Shown: positions 21,102 through 31,073 of the stretch, piece by piece
Layout: the number at the start of each line of letters is the position of its first letter
Position numbering within the stretch: position 1 is the stretch's first letter
Assembly: GCF_028656955.1 (NCBI RefSeq)
Contig: NZ_JAMDGY010000007.1
Coordinates: 1 to 64,000 of the forward strand
Direction of reading: 5' to 3'
Length of the DNA: 64,000 nt
Source: Pseudomonas fontis
Lineage (GTDB): Bacteria > Pseudomonadota > Gammaproteobacteria > Pseudomonadales > Pseudomonadaceae
The notes under the pieces: model-generated
Database searches by the model: none
The model's input: only the letters and a program-made list of their open reading frames with translations
What the model was told of the DNA's origin: nothing
Position numbers and translations under genes: made by a program

Positions 21102-21733
21102 GCCTTGCCCTCGCCCAGGTCGACATCACGATCACCCTGGACCACTTCGACCAGCTTGATCGCTTCCTGCTCCATGCCCACCACCAACTCGTCGATGCGA
21201 CGCTGCAGGAAACGGTGGAAGAACACTGCCGGAATACCGACCATCAGGCCTGCGGCCGTGGTGATCAGCGCCTTGGAGATACCACCGGCCAGCACTGCCG
21301 CGTTGGTGGTCATGCCAGAGCCGGTGAACGCACTGAAGATGTCGATCATGCCCAGCACGGTACCTAGCAGGCCCAGCAGCGGTGCCATCGCGGCAATGGT
21401 GCCCAGTGCATTGATGTAGCGCTCCAGCTCGTGGATCACTCGCGCGGCGGCCTCTTCAATGCACTCCTTCATGATCTCGCGACCATGGCGGGAGTTGGCC
21501 AGGCCGGCCGCGAGAATCTCGCCCAGCGGCGAATCGGCGCGCAGGGCCTTGAGCTTGTCGCTGGTGAGCTGCTTGTCCTTGATCCAGCGCCAGACCTGCC
21601 CCAGCAGGTGGGGCGGCGTCACGCGACTGGCGCGCAGGGTCCACAGGCGTTCGGCAACAATTGCCATCGCAGCAATGGAACTCAGGATGATCGGCAGCAT
21701 CATCCAGCCACCGGACTTGACCAATTCCCACAC
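21098..21733 (-). CDS. exbB: ExbB/TolQ-family proton channel (MotA/TolQ/ExbB)
   Basis: A 211-residue protein with three predicted membrane helices (about 8-28, 110-135, 155-178) and the family segment LGTVLGMIDIFSAF...TNAAVLAGGISKALITTAAGL. I chose the GTG at 21733 (VWELVKSGGW), with GAGGGGA upstream; the longer frame lacks similarity. It forms the stator with ExbD. comEC follows upstream with about 60 nt between them. Confidence 0.9.
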   Translation of the reverse strand: MWELVKSGGWMMLPIILSSIAAMAIVAERLWTLRASRVTPPHLLGQVWRWIKDKQLTSDKLKALRADSPLGEILAAGLANSRHGREIMKECIEEAAARVIHELERYINALGTIAAMAPLLGLLGTVLGMIDIFSAFTGSGMTTNAAVLAGGISKALITTAAGLMVGIPAVFFHRFLQRRIDELVVGMEQEAIKLVEVVQGDRDVDLGEGKA

Positions 21734-21795
21734 GGTTCGGATCCCCTCGAAAAAGTTCGCCACTCTACCATAGGGGGCCGTTCGGCCGAACAGCG

Positions 21796-24015
21796 TCATG
21801 TCGGCTCACGCCAGAATCGGCGCTGTTGGCGCAGCCCCTGTGCGGATTCACCGCTGCCCAGGCGCAGGTGAATGGCTCCCAGGTGCGCGCTGTCATAGAC
21901 CGCAATGCCCTGGGCAGCATAACGCGCGAGTACCTGCGGATGCGGGTGGCCGAAATTGTTGTAGCGGCCACGGGAGATCAGCACAGCCCTGGGGGCCGTC
22001 ACCTCAACAAAGGCTTGACTGGATGACGTGCGGCTACCGTGGTGCGGTGCTTGCAGCCAGTCCACCGGGCCGGCCATCGGCCCGCGCAGCCAGGCGGCCT
22101 CGGCGCGGGCATCGATATCGCCGGTCAACAGCAGGGTTTCACCACCCGCCTCTACCCGCAGCACGCAGGAGCCCTGATTGCTGTCACCGGCACCCTGCCA
22201 GCGCCAGACGCTGAAGCGCACACCATTCCACTGCCATTGCTCATCGCCTTCACAGGGCCGTGCCTGCAACGCATCCGGCAGGTCGTGCGTGCCCCCCATC
22301 ACCCGAGCAACCGGCATGTCTCGCTGAACAGCCAGCGCACCTCCGGCGTGGTCAGCATCCGAGTGGCTGATCAGCATCAGGTCCAGCTGGCGAACGCCGA
22401 GGCGCTGCAGCGTCGGCACGACGATGCGCTCGCCCAGGTCGATGTTCGCCAATGCCGGCCCGGCGTCGTACAGCATCGCGTGGTCACGGGTTCGCAACAC
22501 AAAAGCTTGCCCCTGCCCCACGTCCAGCTGCCAGATATCCACCTGACCTTGTGGCACTTCATCTCGCGGCGTGAACCCGGCAAACAACAATAGCGGGATA
22601 CCCAGAACACGCATGGGCAGGCCACGGGGCAGCAAAACCAGTGCGGCGCCCAGGCACACCAGCAACCCGGACCAGGTCGGCAAGGCAATGGGAATCCAGG
22701 CGGGTTGCCAGGCGGCTACCCAGCCGAGAAAGACGAACAACAGCTCAAGCAGGCCGCCGGTTATCCACAGCAGGTTCTCGCCAAGCCAGGGCACCGGCAA
22801 CAGCAGCGTACCCAGCAAGGCCAGCGGCACCACCATCACACTGATCCACGGCACGGCCACCAGGTTGGCCAGCGGCGCACTGAGGCTGATCGGCAGGCCC
22901 CAAGCCAGCAGCACCGGCAACAGCCCGATGGCGATCAAGCCTTGCGCCCGCGTCCAGGCCCGCCAGGGCGCCCAGCGCCCAAGCCGGCCGCTGAACACCA
23001 CAATCAGCACGCCCACCGCCGTAAATGAAAGCCAGAACCCGGGTTGCAGGCTAGCCAGCGGCTCCACCAGCAAAACCCCATTCAGCGCGATCAACAACGG
23101 CAGGCCGAAGCCGAGATGACGAAAGCGCAAACGCCACAACAGGACCACTGCGAGCATGATGCAGGCGCGTTGCACCGGCACCTGGAACCCGGCCAGCAGG
23201 CCGTAGCCCAGCGCCGCCGCAAACGCCAAGCCGCAGGCCCAAGGCAACCACGGCAACCTTCGCGGCCACCCGCCAACCCGCGCCAAGCCGGCCACCAGCG
23301 CATAGACCAGCCCCGCCAGCAGCCCGACATGCTGACCCGAGATCACCATCAGGTGCACGGTGCCGGTAGCCTGCAGTACCTGCCAATCTTCACGCGAAAG
23401 CGCAGCGCCGTCCCCCAGTACCAAGGCGGCCAGCGCACCCTCGCGACCAAACGCAGTAACACCCAAAAGCCGCTGGCGCAGACCATCACGCCAGGCCGCC
23501 GAGGCCGGCGCCAGCCGTTCCCCGGCCTTCACGCTGCCAAGGGCACCGATACGTCGCGCCAGCAGGCCGGCCTGCAAGTCCGGGCCGTGCGGATTGAGCA
23601 GCCCCTGCGGCTGCTTCAGATTGACTGCCAGGCGCCAGCGCTCGCCACTCTGCACTGGCGGCCCGCCATACCAGCTCAGGCGTATACGCGCGGGCAACTG
23701 CGCCCGCCGCGAACTGGCCTGGGCCAACTCGAAGCGCACCGAACCAACGTCTTGCGTCGGCAGCCCCACCACCAGCCCTTCCAGCCACAGGGTGCGACCG
23801 TCCAGCTGCGCGCCCAAACGCTCATCCAGCGCGCCCTGCGCCGAGACACATGCCCAACACAAACCCAGCAGGAACAACCCCACCACGTACCGACGGACAC
23901 CTAAACAAACCACCCCGAGCGCCGCCAGCAACACAAGCCAACCGACCGACGGCAACACGGGCAACCACCCCAGGCTCAACAGCCCGAGTGCAAGCGCGAA
24001 CATCCCTGCGCGCAT
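21796..24015 (-). CDS. ComEC/Rec2-family DNA uptake protein
   Basis: A 739-residue integral membrane protein with the three ComEC parts: an N-terminal OB-like domain (about 80-170), the central competence domain of many helices (MVISGQHVGLLAGL near 225), and a C-terminal metallo-beta-lactamase domain (LMISHSDADHAGGALAV near 545 and LQAPHHGSRTSSSQAF near 645). It is thought to carry single-stranded DNA across the inner membrane during transformation. The start is uncertain: ATG at 24015 chosen, others within 27 nt. Confidence 0.92.
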   Translation of the reverse strand: MRAGMFALALGLLSLGWLPVLPSVGWLVLLAALGVVCLGVRRYVVGLFLLGLCWACVSAQGALDERLGAQLDGRTLWLEGLVVGLPTQDVGSVRFELAQASSRRAQLPARIRLSWYGGPPVQSGERWRLAVNLKQPQGLLNPHGPDLQAGLLARRIGALGSVKAGERLAPASAAWRDGLRQRLLGVTAFGREGALAALVLGDGAALSREDWQVLQATGTVHLMVISGQHVGLLAGLVYALVAGLARVGGWPRRLPWLPWACGLAFAAALGYGLLAGFQVPVQRACIMLAVVLLWRLRFRHLGFGLPLLIALNGVLLVEPLASLQPGFWLSFTAVGVLIVVFSGRLGRWAPWRAWTRAQGLIAIGLLPVLLAWGLPISLSAPLANLVAVPWISVMVVPLALLGTLLLPVPWLGENLLWITGGLLELLFVFLGWVAAWQPAWIPIALPTWSGLLVCLGAALVLLPRGLPMRVLGIPLLLFAGFTPRDEVPQGQVDIWQLDVGQGQAFVLRTRDHAMLYDAGPALANIDLGERIVVPTLQRLGVRQLDLMLISHSDADHAGGALAVQRDMPVARVMGGTHDLPDALQARPCEGDEQWQWNGVRFSVWRWQGAGDSNQGSCVLRVEAGGETLLLTGDIDARAEAAWLRGPMAGPVDWLQAPHHGSRTSSSQAFVEVTAPRAVLISRGRYNNFGHPHPQVLARYAAQGIAVYDSAHLGAIHLRLGSGESAQGLRQQRRFWREPT

Positions 24016-24157
24016 AATCCGCCACTCCTGAGCCAACCTCACTCATGAGGCTTAGATCACTGCCGGCCGACGCTCACTTATTAATTGTCACAAAGTCTAA
24101 ATTGGCGCTGTTTGGAATCCGTGCATACTGGCCCCCTTAAAAGCGCCGAGACCCCAC

Positions 24158-24697
24158 ATGCCGCGTCGACTTTTCAAACGCTACATGCCCGATCCGACGA
24201 GTATCCGGGAGCACAAATCCTTACGCTTTCTCGGGCGGCTACTGCACGACCCCAACCTGTGGCATCTCAATCGCCATTCGGTAGCGCGTGCCATGGCCGT
24301 GGGCATCTTCGCGGCCTTCATTCCCATTCCGATGCAGATGCTGCTGGCGGCCAGCCTGGCGATTCCGGTGCGCGGCAACCTGCCGATCGCGGTCAGCCTG
24401 GTCTGGCTGACCAACCCGATCACCATGCCGCCGGTGTTTTTCTGTACCTACCAGATGGGTGCCTGGCTGATGGGCATCCCGGCCCGCACGTTGCCCGATG
24501 AACTGACGTTCCAATGGATCACCGACCAGCTGTCAACGCTGTGGCAGCCGTTCCTGCTGGGCTCGGTGGTGTGCGGGGTGATCTTGGGTGCGCTGGCGTA
24601 CTGCCTGACCATGCTCTATTGGCGCTGGTGGGTGGGCAGGCAGTGGCGCCGGCGCAAGCAGCGGTCAGCTACGCATGCCCCGACCGCTGACCAGTAG
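24158..24697 (+). CDS. DUF2062 membrane protein
   Basis: A 179-residue protein with the DUF2062 signature: N-terminal basic segment (MPRRLFKRYMPDPTSIR), HSVARAMAVGIFAAFIPIPMQM near residue 45, the helix-turn VSLVWLTNPITMPPVFF near 85 and a C-terminal helix followed by a basic tail (WRRRKQR). Four or so membrane helices. The function of the family is unknown. It is convergent with the ABC permease gene and its last 33 nt overlap it. Confidence 0.88.
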   Translation: MPRRLFKRYMPDPTSIREHKSLRFLGRLLHDPNLWHLNRHSVARAMAVGIFAAFIPIPMQMLLAASLAIPVRGNLPIAVSLVWLTNPITMPPVFFCTYQMGAWLMGIPARTLPDELTFQWITDQLSTLWQPFLLGSVVCGVILGALAYCLTMLYWRWWVGRQWRRRKQRSATHAPTADQ

Positions 24698-25444
24698 GCG
24701 CACACAGCCGATATACAGCACGGCGGTTGCCACCAGCATGAAGGTGATCGCGGTGCCGATCTTGATGTCCGACACCCCAAGGATGCCGTAGCGGAACGAG
24801 TTGACCATGTGCAGCACCGGGTTGGCCATCGACACCGTCTGCCAGAACGGCGGCAGCAGGTTGATCGAGTAGAACACGCCACCCAGGTAGGTCAGCGGGG
24901 TCAGCACGAAGGTCGGGATGATCGAGATATCATCGAAGTTGCGCGCAAACACGGCGTTGATGAACCCCAGCAGCGAGAAGATCGTCGCGGTCAGCACCAC
25001 CACCAGGATGGTCACCCCCAGGTGATGCACCTGCAGATGGGTGAAGAACAACGACAGGATGGTCACGATCACCCCCACCGCCAGGCCGCGCAGCACGCCA
25101 CCCAGGGTGTAGCCGATGAGGATGGTGTGCGGCGACACCGGCGACACCATCAGCTCTTCGATCGAACGCTGGAACTTGCTACCGAAGAAGCTCGAGACCA
25201 CGTTGCCGTAGGAGTTGGTGATCACCGACATCATGATCAGGCCCGGCACGATGTACTCCATGTAGGTGAAGCCACCCATGTCGCCGATCTGCCGGCCAAT
25301 CAGGTTACCGAAGATCACGAAGTACAGGACCATGGTGATCGCCGGCGGCAGCAGGGTTTGCGGCCAGATGCGCATGAAGCGCCGGACTTCGCGATAGACG
25401 ATGGTGCTCAGGGCGACCAGATTGGGGCGCAGTTCCGAACTCAT
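24665..25444 (-). CDS. ABC-2 type transporter permease
   Basis: A 259-residue permease with six membrane helices and the ABC2_membrane signature LTPLTYLGGVFYSINLLPPFWQ near residue 200. Together with the ATPase upstream it makes a two-gene exporter; the gene overlap is ATGA (25441-25444). The pair resembles YadH/YadG and drug or polysaccharide exporters; the substrate is not known. Confidence 0.92.
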   Translation of the reverse strand: MSSELRPNLVALSTIVYREVRRFMRIWPQTLLPPAITMVLYFVIFGNLIGRQIGDMGGFTYMEYIVPGLIMMSVITNSYGNVVSSFFGSKFQRSIEELMVSPVSPHTILIGYTLGGVLRGLAVGVIVTILSLFFTHLQVHHLGVTILVVVLTATIFSLLGFINAVFARNFDDISIIPTFVLTPLTYLGGVFYSINLLPPFWQTVSMANPVLHMVNSFRYGILGVSDIKIGTAITFMLVATAVLYIGCVRLLVSGRGMRS

Positions 25445-26373
25445 ACCGCCACCTTTGCCAGGTTTTTTTCCACCAGGGACACGAACAGCTCCTCGAGTCG
25501 ATTGGTCTTGTTGCGCAGGCTCTGCACCTCGATGTTCTTCAGGGCCAACTGGCCGAACAACGCGGTGATGCCCACATCCTTGTCTACCTGGACTTCCAGG
25601 GTATGCGGCGTGATCAGCCGGGCCGGATAGCCGACCAGCTCCGGCGCCGCGGCCAGGTCCTGCTTGAGATCAAGCAGGAAGGTCTCGACATGCAGCTGGC
25701 CGAGCAAGGCACGCATGCTGGTGTTCTCGACGATGGTGCCGTGGTCGATGATGCCGATGTTGCGGCACAACTGCTCGGCCTCTTCCAGGTAATGCGTGGT
25801 GAGGATGATGGTGATGCCTTGCTGGTTCAGTTCGGTGAGGAAGGTCCACATCGAGCGGCGCAGCTCGATGTCCACGCCCGCAGTCGGCTCATCGAGAATC
25901 AGCAGGCGCGGTTCGTGGATCAGCGCCCGGGCGATCATCAACCGGCGCTTCATGCCGCCAGACAGCGACCGCGACGGCACATCGCGCTTGTCCCACAGGC
26001 CCAGCTGGGTCAGGTATTGCTCGGCGCGTTCCTTGGCCACCTTCATCGGGATGCCGTAATAACCCGCCTGGGTCACGACGATGTCGAAGGTTTTCTCGAA
26101 CTGGTTGAAGTTGAACTCCTGCGGCACCACGCCAATGCTGCGCTTGAGCTGGGCCGGGTTGCGGTCCAGGTCGTGGCCGAAGATGTTCACGCTGCCGCTG
26201 GTCTTGTTGACCAGGGTCGAGAGGATGCCGATGGTTGTGGATTTGCCGGCACCATTGGGGCCGAGCAAGGCAAAGAAGTCACCTTCGGCGACATCCAGGT
26301 CGATGCCCTTGAGGGCCTGGAAGCCATTGCCGTAGGTCTTGGTTAGCTGCCGGATGGACAGAGCAGAACTCAT
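25441..26373 (-). CDS. ABC transporter ATP-binding protein
   Basis: A 310-residue ATPase: Walker A GPNGAGKST near residue 39, signature SLSGGMKRRL near 140, Walker B LLILDEPTAGVD near 160, H-loop TTHYLEEAE near 195, and a C-terminal DUF4162-like extension. I chose the ATG at 26373 (MSSALSIRQL). It works with the ABC-2 permease just downstream. Confidence 0.93.
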   Translation of the reverse strand: MSSALSIRQLTKTYGNGFQALKGIDLDVAEGDFFALLGPNGAGKSTTIGILSTLVNKTSGSVNIFGHDLDRNPAQLKRSIGVVPQEFNFNQFEKTFDIVVTQAGYYGIPMKVAKERAEQYLTQLGLWDKRDVPSRSLSGGMKRRLMIARALIHEPRLLILDEPTAGVDIELRRSMWTFLTELNQQGITIILTTHYLEEAEQLCRNIGIIDHGTIVENTSMRALLGQLHVETFLLDLKQDLAAAPELVGYPARLITPHTLEVQVDKDVGITALFGQLALKNIEVQSLRNKTNRLEELFVSLVEKNLAKVAV

Positions 26374-26521
26374 AACGGGTCTACGCACCAGATTGGATTA
26401 ATTACGGTCAGGGCACGGCCGGTCTAGGCTCAGCCGTGGCGAAGTGTAGCCATGGTGCTTGCCCAGGCCACACATGTACAGTCAAGTGTATCGATATTAC
26501 CTATCAGGATTAGCGAAGCGA

Positions 26522-27145
26522 TCAAGTTAGCGCAGTCATGACTGCCGCCTGATAGGCCGGGCGCTCCTGCAGCCGTTCGTACCAGGCGCGCAAATGGCGC
26601 ATCTCTGGCCGTTCGATCGGCATTTCAAACCAAGCGTAGACAAAGCTGCCTAGCGGCACGTCGCCCATGCCCGGCTCCTGACCGGAAAGAAACGGCTGGG
26701 AGGCCAGGGTCTGGTCGGCTATCGACAGCAATTGCGCGCAGGCTTTCTGCGCGGCGTTGATCGCGACCCAGTCCTGCTGCTCCGGCGGCGTGCGCAGCAG
26801 GCCCCAGAACAGAGGCCGAAACGGCGTGGCGAAGGACGAGGTGGTCCAGTCCATCCATTTATCTGCCTTGGCGCGTTCGATCGGGTCACTCGGGTACCAG
26901 GCCGTGCCTGGCGCGTGCTTGGCGCCGAGGTAACGCACGATGGCGTTGGACTCCCAGAGCACCAGCCCGTCGTCTTCGATCATCGGCACCAGGCCGTTGG
27001 GGTTGAGTTCACGGTAACGCGGCTCGTTGACCACGCCAAAGGCGCCGCCGGCATCAATGGCCTCGTACTCAACGCCCAGCTCCTGGGCGCACCACAGTAC
27101 TTTCCTGACATTGGACGAGTTCTTTCGACCCCAGATCTTGAGCAT
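26522..27145 (-). CDS. Glutathione S-transferase family protein
   Basis: A 207-residue cytosolic GST: an N-terminal thioredoxin-like domain with KIWGRKNSSNVRKVLW and the glutathione-binding NGLVPMIEDDGLVLWESNAI near residues 48-67 (conserved cis-Pro and ES pair), then an all-helical C-terminal domain. Start ATG at 27145 (MLKIWGR). The gene lies beside the ABC exporter, the same arrangement as in P. aeruginosa as I recall. The substrate is unknown. Confidence 0.9.
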   Translation of the reverse strand: MLKIWGRKNSSNVRKVLWCAQELGVEYEAIDAGGAFGVVNEPRYRELNPNGLVPMIEDDGLVLWESNAIVRYLGAKHAPGTAWYPSDPIERAKADKWMDWTTSSFATPFRPLFWGLLRTPPEQQDWVAINAAQKACAQLLSIADQTLASQPFLSGQEPGMGDVPLGSFVYAWFEMPIERPEMRHLRAWYERLQERPAYQAAVMTALT

Positions 27146-27329
27146 GACGACTCCCTGACTGAATGCGCTGGACGGCCAGTCTACCCCAGCGCACCGACCA
27201 GGCAATCGTTGCCGTCGAAACGAACTCCCCTGTTCATGCCCTGTCACTGTTCTGACGAGGCCGTTTAGCAGATGCCGACTACGCTCTGATGGATGGCGCC
27301 ATGCCCCAAGGTTTCACGGAGGAAAGATT

Positions 27330-29777
27330 ATGTTGCTGTTGTGGTTAGTGGTCCTGGTCATCGGTGCGGCCTACCTCGCCCACCGACGTGTCGATGCCCT
27401 GCCGGCATTGAGCATCGTGGCCGTGTATGTGTTGGCGATGAGTATTTTCAGTCGCGCGCCCGGCTGGTTGCTGGCGATCTTCTGGGTGGTGCTGGCGATC
27501 AAGTTTGCCCTGGTGCTGATTCCCGACCTGCGCCGCAAGGTGCTCAGCGGCCCGTTGTTCGGATGGTTCAAACGCACTCTGCCACCCATGTCACAAACCG
27601 AGCGCGAGGCCATCGACGCCGGCACCGTCTGGTGGGACGGCGAGCTGTTCAGCGGCCGCCCGGACTGGAACACCCTGCTGGCGTATCCCAAGGCGCAACT
27701 AACCGAAGAGGAACAAGCCTTTATTGATGGCCCGACCGAAGCGTTGTGCGCCATGGTCAGTGACTGGCAGATCGGCCAGGACCTGGACCTGCCGCCCACC
27801 GCCTGGGCGCATATCAAGGAACACGGCTTCTTCGCCCTGATCATCCCCAAGGAGTACGGCGGCAAAGGCTTCAGTGCCTACGCCCATTCGCAGGTCGCGA
27901 TGAAACTGGCCACCCGCAGCGGCGACCTGGCCTCCACGGTGATGGTGCCCAACTCCCTGGGCCCCGCCGAACTGCTACTGCATTACGGCACCGACGAGCA
28001 ACGCAATCATTACCTGCCGCGCCTGGCCCGTGGCGATGAAATCCCCTGCTTCGCCCTCACCGGCCCGCTGGCCGGCTCCGATGCTGGCGCGATGCCCGAC
28101 ACCGGGGTGATCTGCAAGGGGCAATGGCAAGGCGAGGAAGTCCTCGGCCTGCGCCTGAACTGGGAAAAACGCTATATCACCCTTGGCCCGGTGGCCACCC
28201 TGCTCGGCCTGGCGTTCAAGGCCCACGACCCCGACCACCTGCTGGGCGAGGAAGAAGAGCTGGGCATCAGCCTTGCGCTGATCCCCACTGACACCCCGGG
28301 CGTTGAAATCGGCAAGCGTCACCTGCCGCTGGGCGCTGCCTTCATGAACGGCCCCAATTCGGGCAAGGATGTCTTCGTGCCCCTGAGCTTCCTGATCGGT
28401 GGCCAGGAGATGCTCGGCAAAGGCTGGATGATGCTGATGAACTGCCTGTCGGTCGGGCGCTCGATCTCGCTGCCGGCGGTCGGCACCGGGGCGGCCAAGT
28501 ACACCAGCCTGGTGACCGGGCAATATGCGCAGGTGCGCGAGCAGTTCAATGTGCCGCTGGCGGCATTCGAAGGCATTCAGGAATCCCTGGCACGCATTGG
28601 CGGCAACGCCTGGCTGATGGACAGCGCCCGCCTGTTGACGGCCAAGGCCGTCGACCTGGGCGAAAAACCATCGGTGTTGTCGGCGATCCTCAAGTACCAC
28701 CTGACCGAGCGCGGCCGCGAATGCATCCAGCACGCCATGGACGTGCACGGCGGCAAGGGCATCATCATGGGCCCGAACAATTACCTGGGCCGCAATTGGC
28801 AAGGTGCGCCGATCTTCATCACCGTCGAAGGGGCGAACATCCTTTCACGCAACCTGATGATTTTCGGCCAGGGCGCCATTCGCTGCCATCCGTTCGTGCT
28901 CAAGGAAATGGCCCTGGCCGGTCGCGAAGACCACGACCAGGCGCTCAAGGAGTTCGACCAATTGCTGATGAAGCACATCGGCTTCGCAGTCGGCAACGCA
29001 GCCAGCACCTTGATACTGGGGCTTGGCCTGGGGCATCTGGAGAAAGCGCCGGGCGATTCGCTCAGCCAGGGCTACTTCCGCGCCCTCAACCGCCAGGCTG
29101 CGGCATTTGCCATGCTGGCGGACCTGAGCATGATGCTGCTGGGCGGCGAACTGAAACGCCGTGAGCGACTGTCCGCACGCCTGGGCGATGTGTTGAGCAA
29201 CCTTTACCTCGGTTCGGCGGCGCTCAAGCGCTACCACGACCTCGGTTCGCCCGAACACATGCGCACGCTACTCAGCTGGGCCATGGAAGAAAGCCTGGGC
29301 CAGGCCGAGAAAGCCCTGGACCGCATCCTCGACAACTTCCCCAACCGCTTTATCGGGGGCGCCCTGCGCCTGGTAGTGTTCCCGCTCGGTCGCCAGCACA
29401 CCGGCCCTTCCGATGCACTGGATGCCGAGGTAGCGGCGCTGATTGGTCGCGGCAAAGGCGACCCAGCATTGGAAGAGCTGCTTGCCGGCTGTTATCGCCC
29501 AACGGCGCAAGACGACCCGGTGGGCGCCCTGCAACACGCCAGCGACCTGCTCAGCGCCAGCGCGCCTTTGCACAAGAAGCTGCACCAGGCAAGCAAGGGC
29601 GGCCAACTGACAACAACGCCGGGCCAATCGCTGATCGATGCAGCCTTGCATGCCGGCGTGCTGCAGGCGGAAGAAGCGCGAAGCCTGCATGAGGCCGAGG
29701 CAGCGCGGCGTCGGGTCATCGACGTGGACGCCTTCACCAAGGAGGAACTGCTGCCGGTGCACGGCAAGGTCCGCTAA
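27330..29777 (+). CDS. fadE: Acyl-CoA dehydrogenase, FadE type
   Basis: An 815-residue FAD-dependent dehydrogenase starting beta-oxidation of fatty acyl-CoAs. Two N-terminal membrane helices (about residues 2-20 and 28-60) precede the dehydrogenase core: FALTGPLAGSDAGAMPDTG near 238, the GKGWMMLMNCLSVGRSISLPA segment near 360, and DVHGGKGIIMGPNNYLGRNW near 470. A long C-terminal extension (DUF1974) completes the FadE architecture of about 815 residues, longer than mitochondrial types. Start ATG at 27330, with AGGAGGAAAG-like bases upstream. Confidence 0.94.
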   Translation: MLLLWLVVLVIGAAYLAHRRVDALPALSIVAVYVLAMSIFSRAPGWLLAIFWVVLAIKFALVLIPDLRRKVLSGPLFGWFKRTLPPMSQTEREAIDAGTVWWDGELFSGRPDWNTLLAYPKAQLTEEEQAFIDGPTEALCAMVSDWQIGQDLDLPPTAWAHIKEHGFFALIIPKEYGGKGFSAYAHSQVAMKLATRSGDLASTVMVPNSLGPAELLLHYGTDEQRNHYLPRLARGDEIPCFALTGPLAGSDAGAMPDTGVICKGQWQGEEVLGLRLNWEKRYITLGPVATLLGLAFKAHDPDHLLGEEEELGISLALIPTDTPGVEIGKRHLPLGAAFMNGPNSGKDVFVPLSFLIGGQEMLGKGWMMLMNCLSVGRSISLPAVGTGAAKYTSLVTGQYAQVREQFNVPLAAFEGIQESLARIGGNAWLMDSARLLTAKAVDLGEKPSVLSAILKYHLTERGRECIQHAMDVHGGKGIIMGPNNYLGRNWQGAPIFITVEGANILSRNLMIFGQGAIRCHPFVLKEMALAGREDHDQALKEFDQLLMKHIGFAVGNAASTLILGLGLGHLEKAPGDSLSQGYFRALNRQAAAFAMLADLSMMLLGGELKRRERLSARLGDVLSNLYLGSAALKRYHDLGSPEHMRTLLSWAMEESLGQAEKALDRILDNFPNRFIGGALRLVVFPLGRQHTGPSDALDAEVAALIGRGKGDPALEELLAGCYRPTAQDDPVGALQHASDLLSASAPLHKKLHQASKGGQLTTTPGQSLIDAALHAGVLQAEEARSLHEAEAARRRVIDVDAFTKEELLPVHGKVR

Positions 29778-29851
29778 GCCAATCAGCCGGGACATCGGGC
29801 GCGTGGAGCCGTATACTCCTGCGCCCGTTTTTGCTCAAAGAGGACCACCCC

Positions 29852-30262
29852 ATGGCCACCCCACATCTGGAGTATCACCTCCAACTGCTCGATCACCTGC
29901 GCAGCATTCTGGTCGCCCTGGGCGAGGCTGAGCAGGTTCCTGAAGAGAGCCATGCGCTGTTTCTGGAACGTTTCGATGAGCTGCGCGCCGAATTGCCGGT
30001 TGATCCGCTGGAAAGCCAGTACCTGGGCCAGGACCTGATGTGCCAGGTGATCCAGCGTTATCCACAGATCGCCCACCTGGTACCGCGCGACCTGCTGTGG
30101 TTCTTCGGTGGCGACTGCCTGCACTTCATGCCTGACGAAGAGCTGGACCTGTACCAGGCCCTGGAAGAGCGTCGCTTCGAAGCCGAACAGAATGACGAGC
30201 CGTTCGACTGGCATCAGGAAAAACAACTGCTGAGCATGTCGGCGCAAGACAGCAAGCACTGA
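29852..30262 (+). CDS. Conserved protein of unknown function downstream of fadE
   Basis: A 136-residue acidic soluble protein, mostly helical, with HLEYHLQLLDHLRSILVALGEAEQVPEESHALF-type helices at the start and the conserved RDLLWFFGGDCLHFMPDEELD segment near residues 75-95. Alternative start seven codons upstream (29831). It follows fadE by 74 nt in the same direction; pseudomonads keep this pair. I recognise no fold with confidence. Confidence 0.85.
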   Translation: MATPHLEYHLQLLDHLRSILVALGEAEQVPEESHALFLERFDELRAELPVDPLESQYLGQDLMCQVIQRYPQIAHLVPRDLLWFFGGDCLHFMPDEELDLYQALEERRFEAEQNDEPFDWHQEKQLLSMSAQDSKH

Positions 30263-30337
30263 TCACCGCCCAGGTAGCCGGCACTGCCGGCTACCGCAGG
30301 GTTGGCAGTGCCAGATCGCCGGGCACTTTCTTCAGGC

Positions 30338-30371
30338 AAAAAAAAACGCCGTTCAATTGAACGGCGTTTTT
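30338..30371. terminator. Terminator after the tRNA array (bidirectional)
   Basis: Perfect palindrome of 12-bp arms (30345-30368) around AATT, with A9 on the left and T5 on the right. It can end the minus-strand tRNA transcript and the plus-strand gene at 29852-30262. Confidence 0.9.
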
Positions 30372-30376
30372 GTATC

Positions 30377-30452
<76 letters not shown>

Positions 30453-30615
30453 AAAGTGAAGCTACTCCGTTATCGACCAGCAAGCTGTTGATTTAAAACA
30501 ACTTATTGCTCGTTTGGAGTGGCGCTATTCTGAACCTGTTCTGCACATTTGCCAAGCCCCAAGTGGGATTTTTTCTGCATGACACGGCAAAAACCTGCAC
30601 CCGCCAAAAACAGGC

Positions 30616-30651
30616 AAAAAAAAAACGCCGTTCAATTGAACGACGTTTTTT
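30616..30651 (-). terminator. Hairpin terminator between tRNA-Gly copies
   Basis: A second copy of the terminator hairpin, with one changed base in the right arm (CGACG for CGGCG) and A10 on the left. It sits between tRNA-Gly copies 1 and 2 and shares the CAGGCAAAAA lead with the other, which indicates a duplication of tRNA plus terminator. Confidence 0.85.
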
Positions 30652-30656
30652 AAATT

Positions 30657-30732
<76 letters not shown>

Positions 30733-30737
30733 AAATA

Positions 30738-30813
30738 TGGCGTCCCCTAGGGGACTCGAACCCCTGTTACCGCCGTGAAAGGGCGGTGTCCTAGGCCACT
30801 AGACGAAGGGGAC
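30738..30813 (-). tRNA. tRNA-Glu (TTC), copy 1
   Basis: On the minus strand: GTCCCCTTCGTCTAGTGGCC at the start, anticodon TTC in ...CCCTTTCACGG..., T-loop GGGTTCGAGTCCC and encoded CCA. 76 nt. Confidence 0.98.
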
Positions 30814-30916
30814 GACGCCCGAAACATGCAAAACATGCTTCAGAGACCAGGATAAAACCTTAAGGCTAAACCCTGGATTTTTACCAGCCCTGCCCGAGAG
30901 CAAAGCCTGTGTAAAC

Positions 30917-30992
<76 letters not shown>

Positions 30993-30997
30993 AAATA

Positions 30998-31073
30998 TGG
31001 CGTCCCCTAGGGGACTCGAACCCCTGTTACCGCCGTGAAAGGGCGGTGTCCTAGGCCACTAGACGAAGGGGAC
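30998..31073 (-). tRNA. tRNA-Glu (TTC), copy 2
   Basis: 76 nt, identical to the copy at 30738. It is the first gene of the array, directly behind the strong promoter at 31134-31162. Confidence 0.98.

Noticed and set aside
25441..27145. ABC exporter plus GST considered as a toxin or antibiotic export cluster
   Set aside because: The pair is ordinary core genome in pseudomonads and no biosynthetic gene is nearby.
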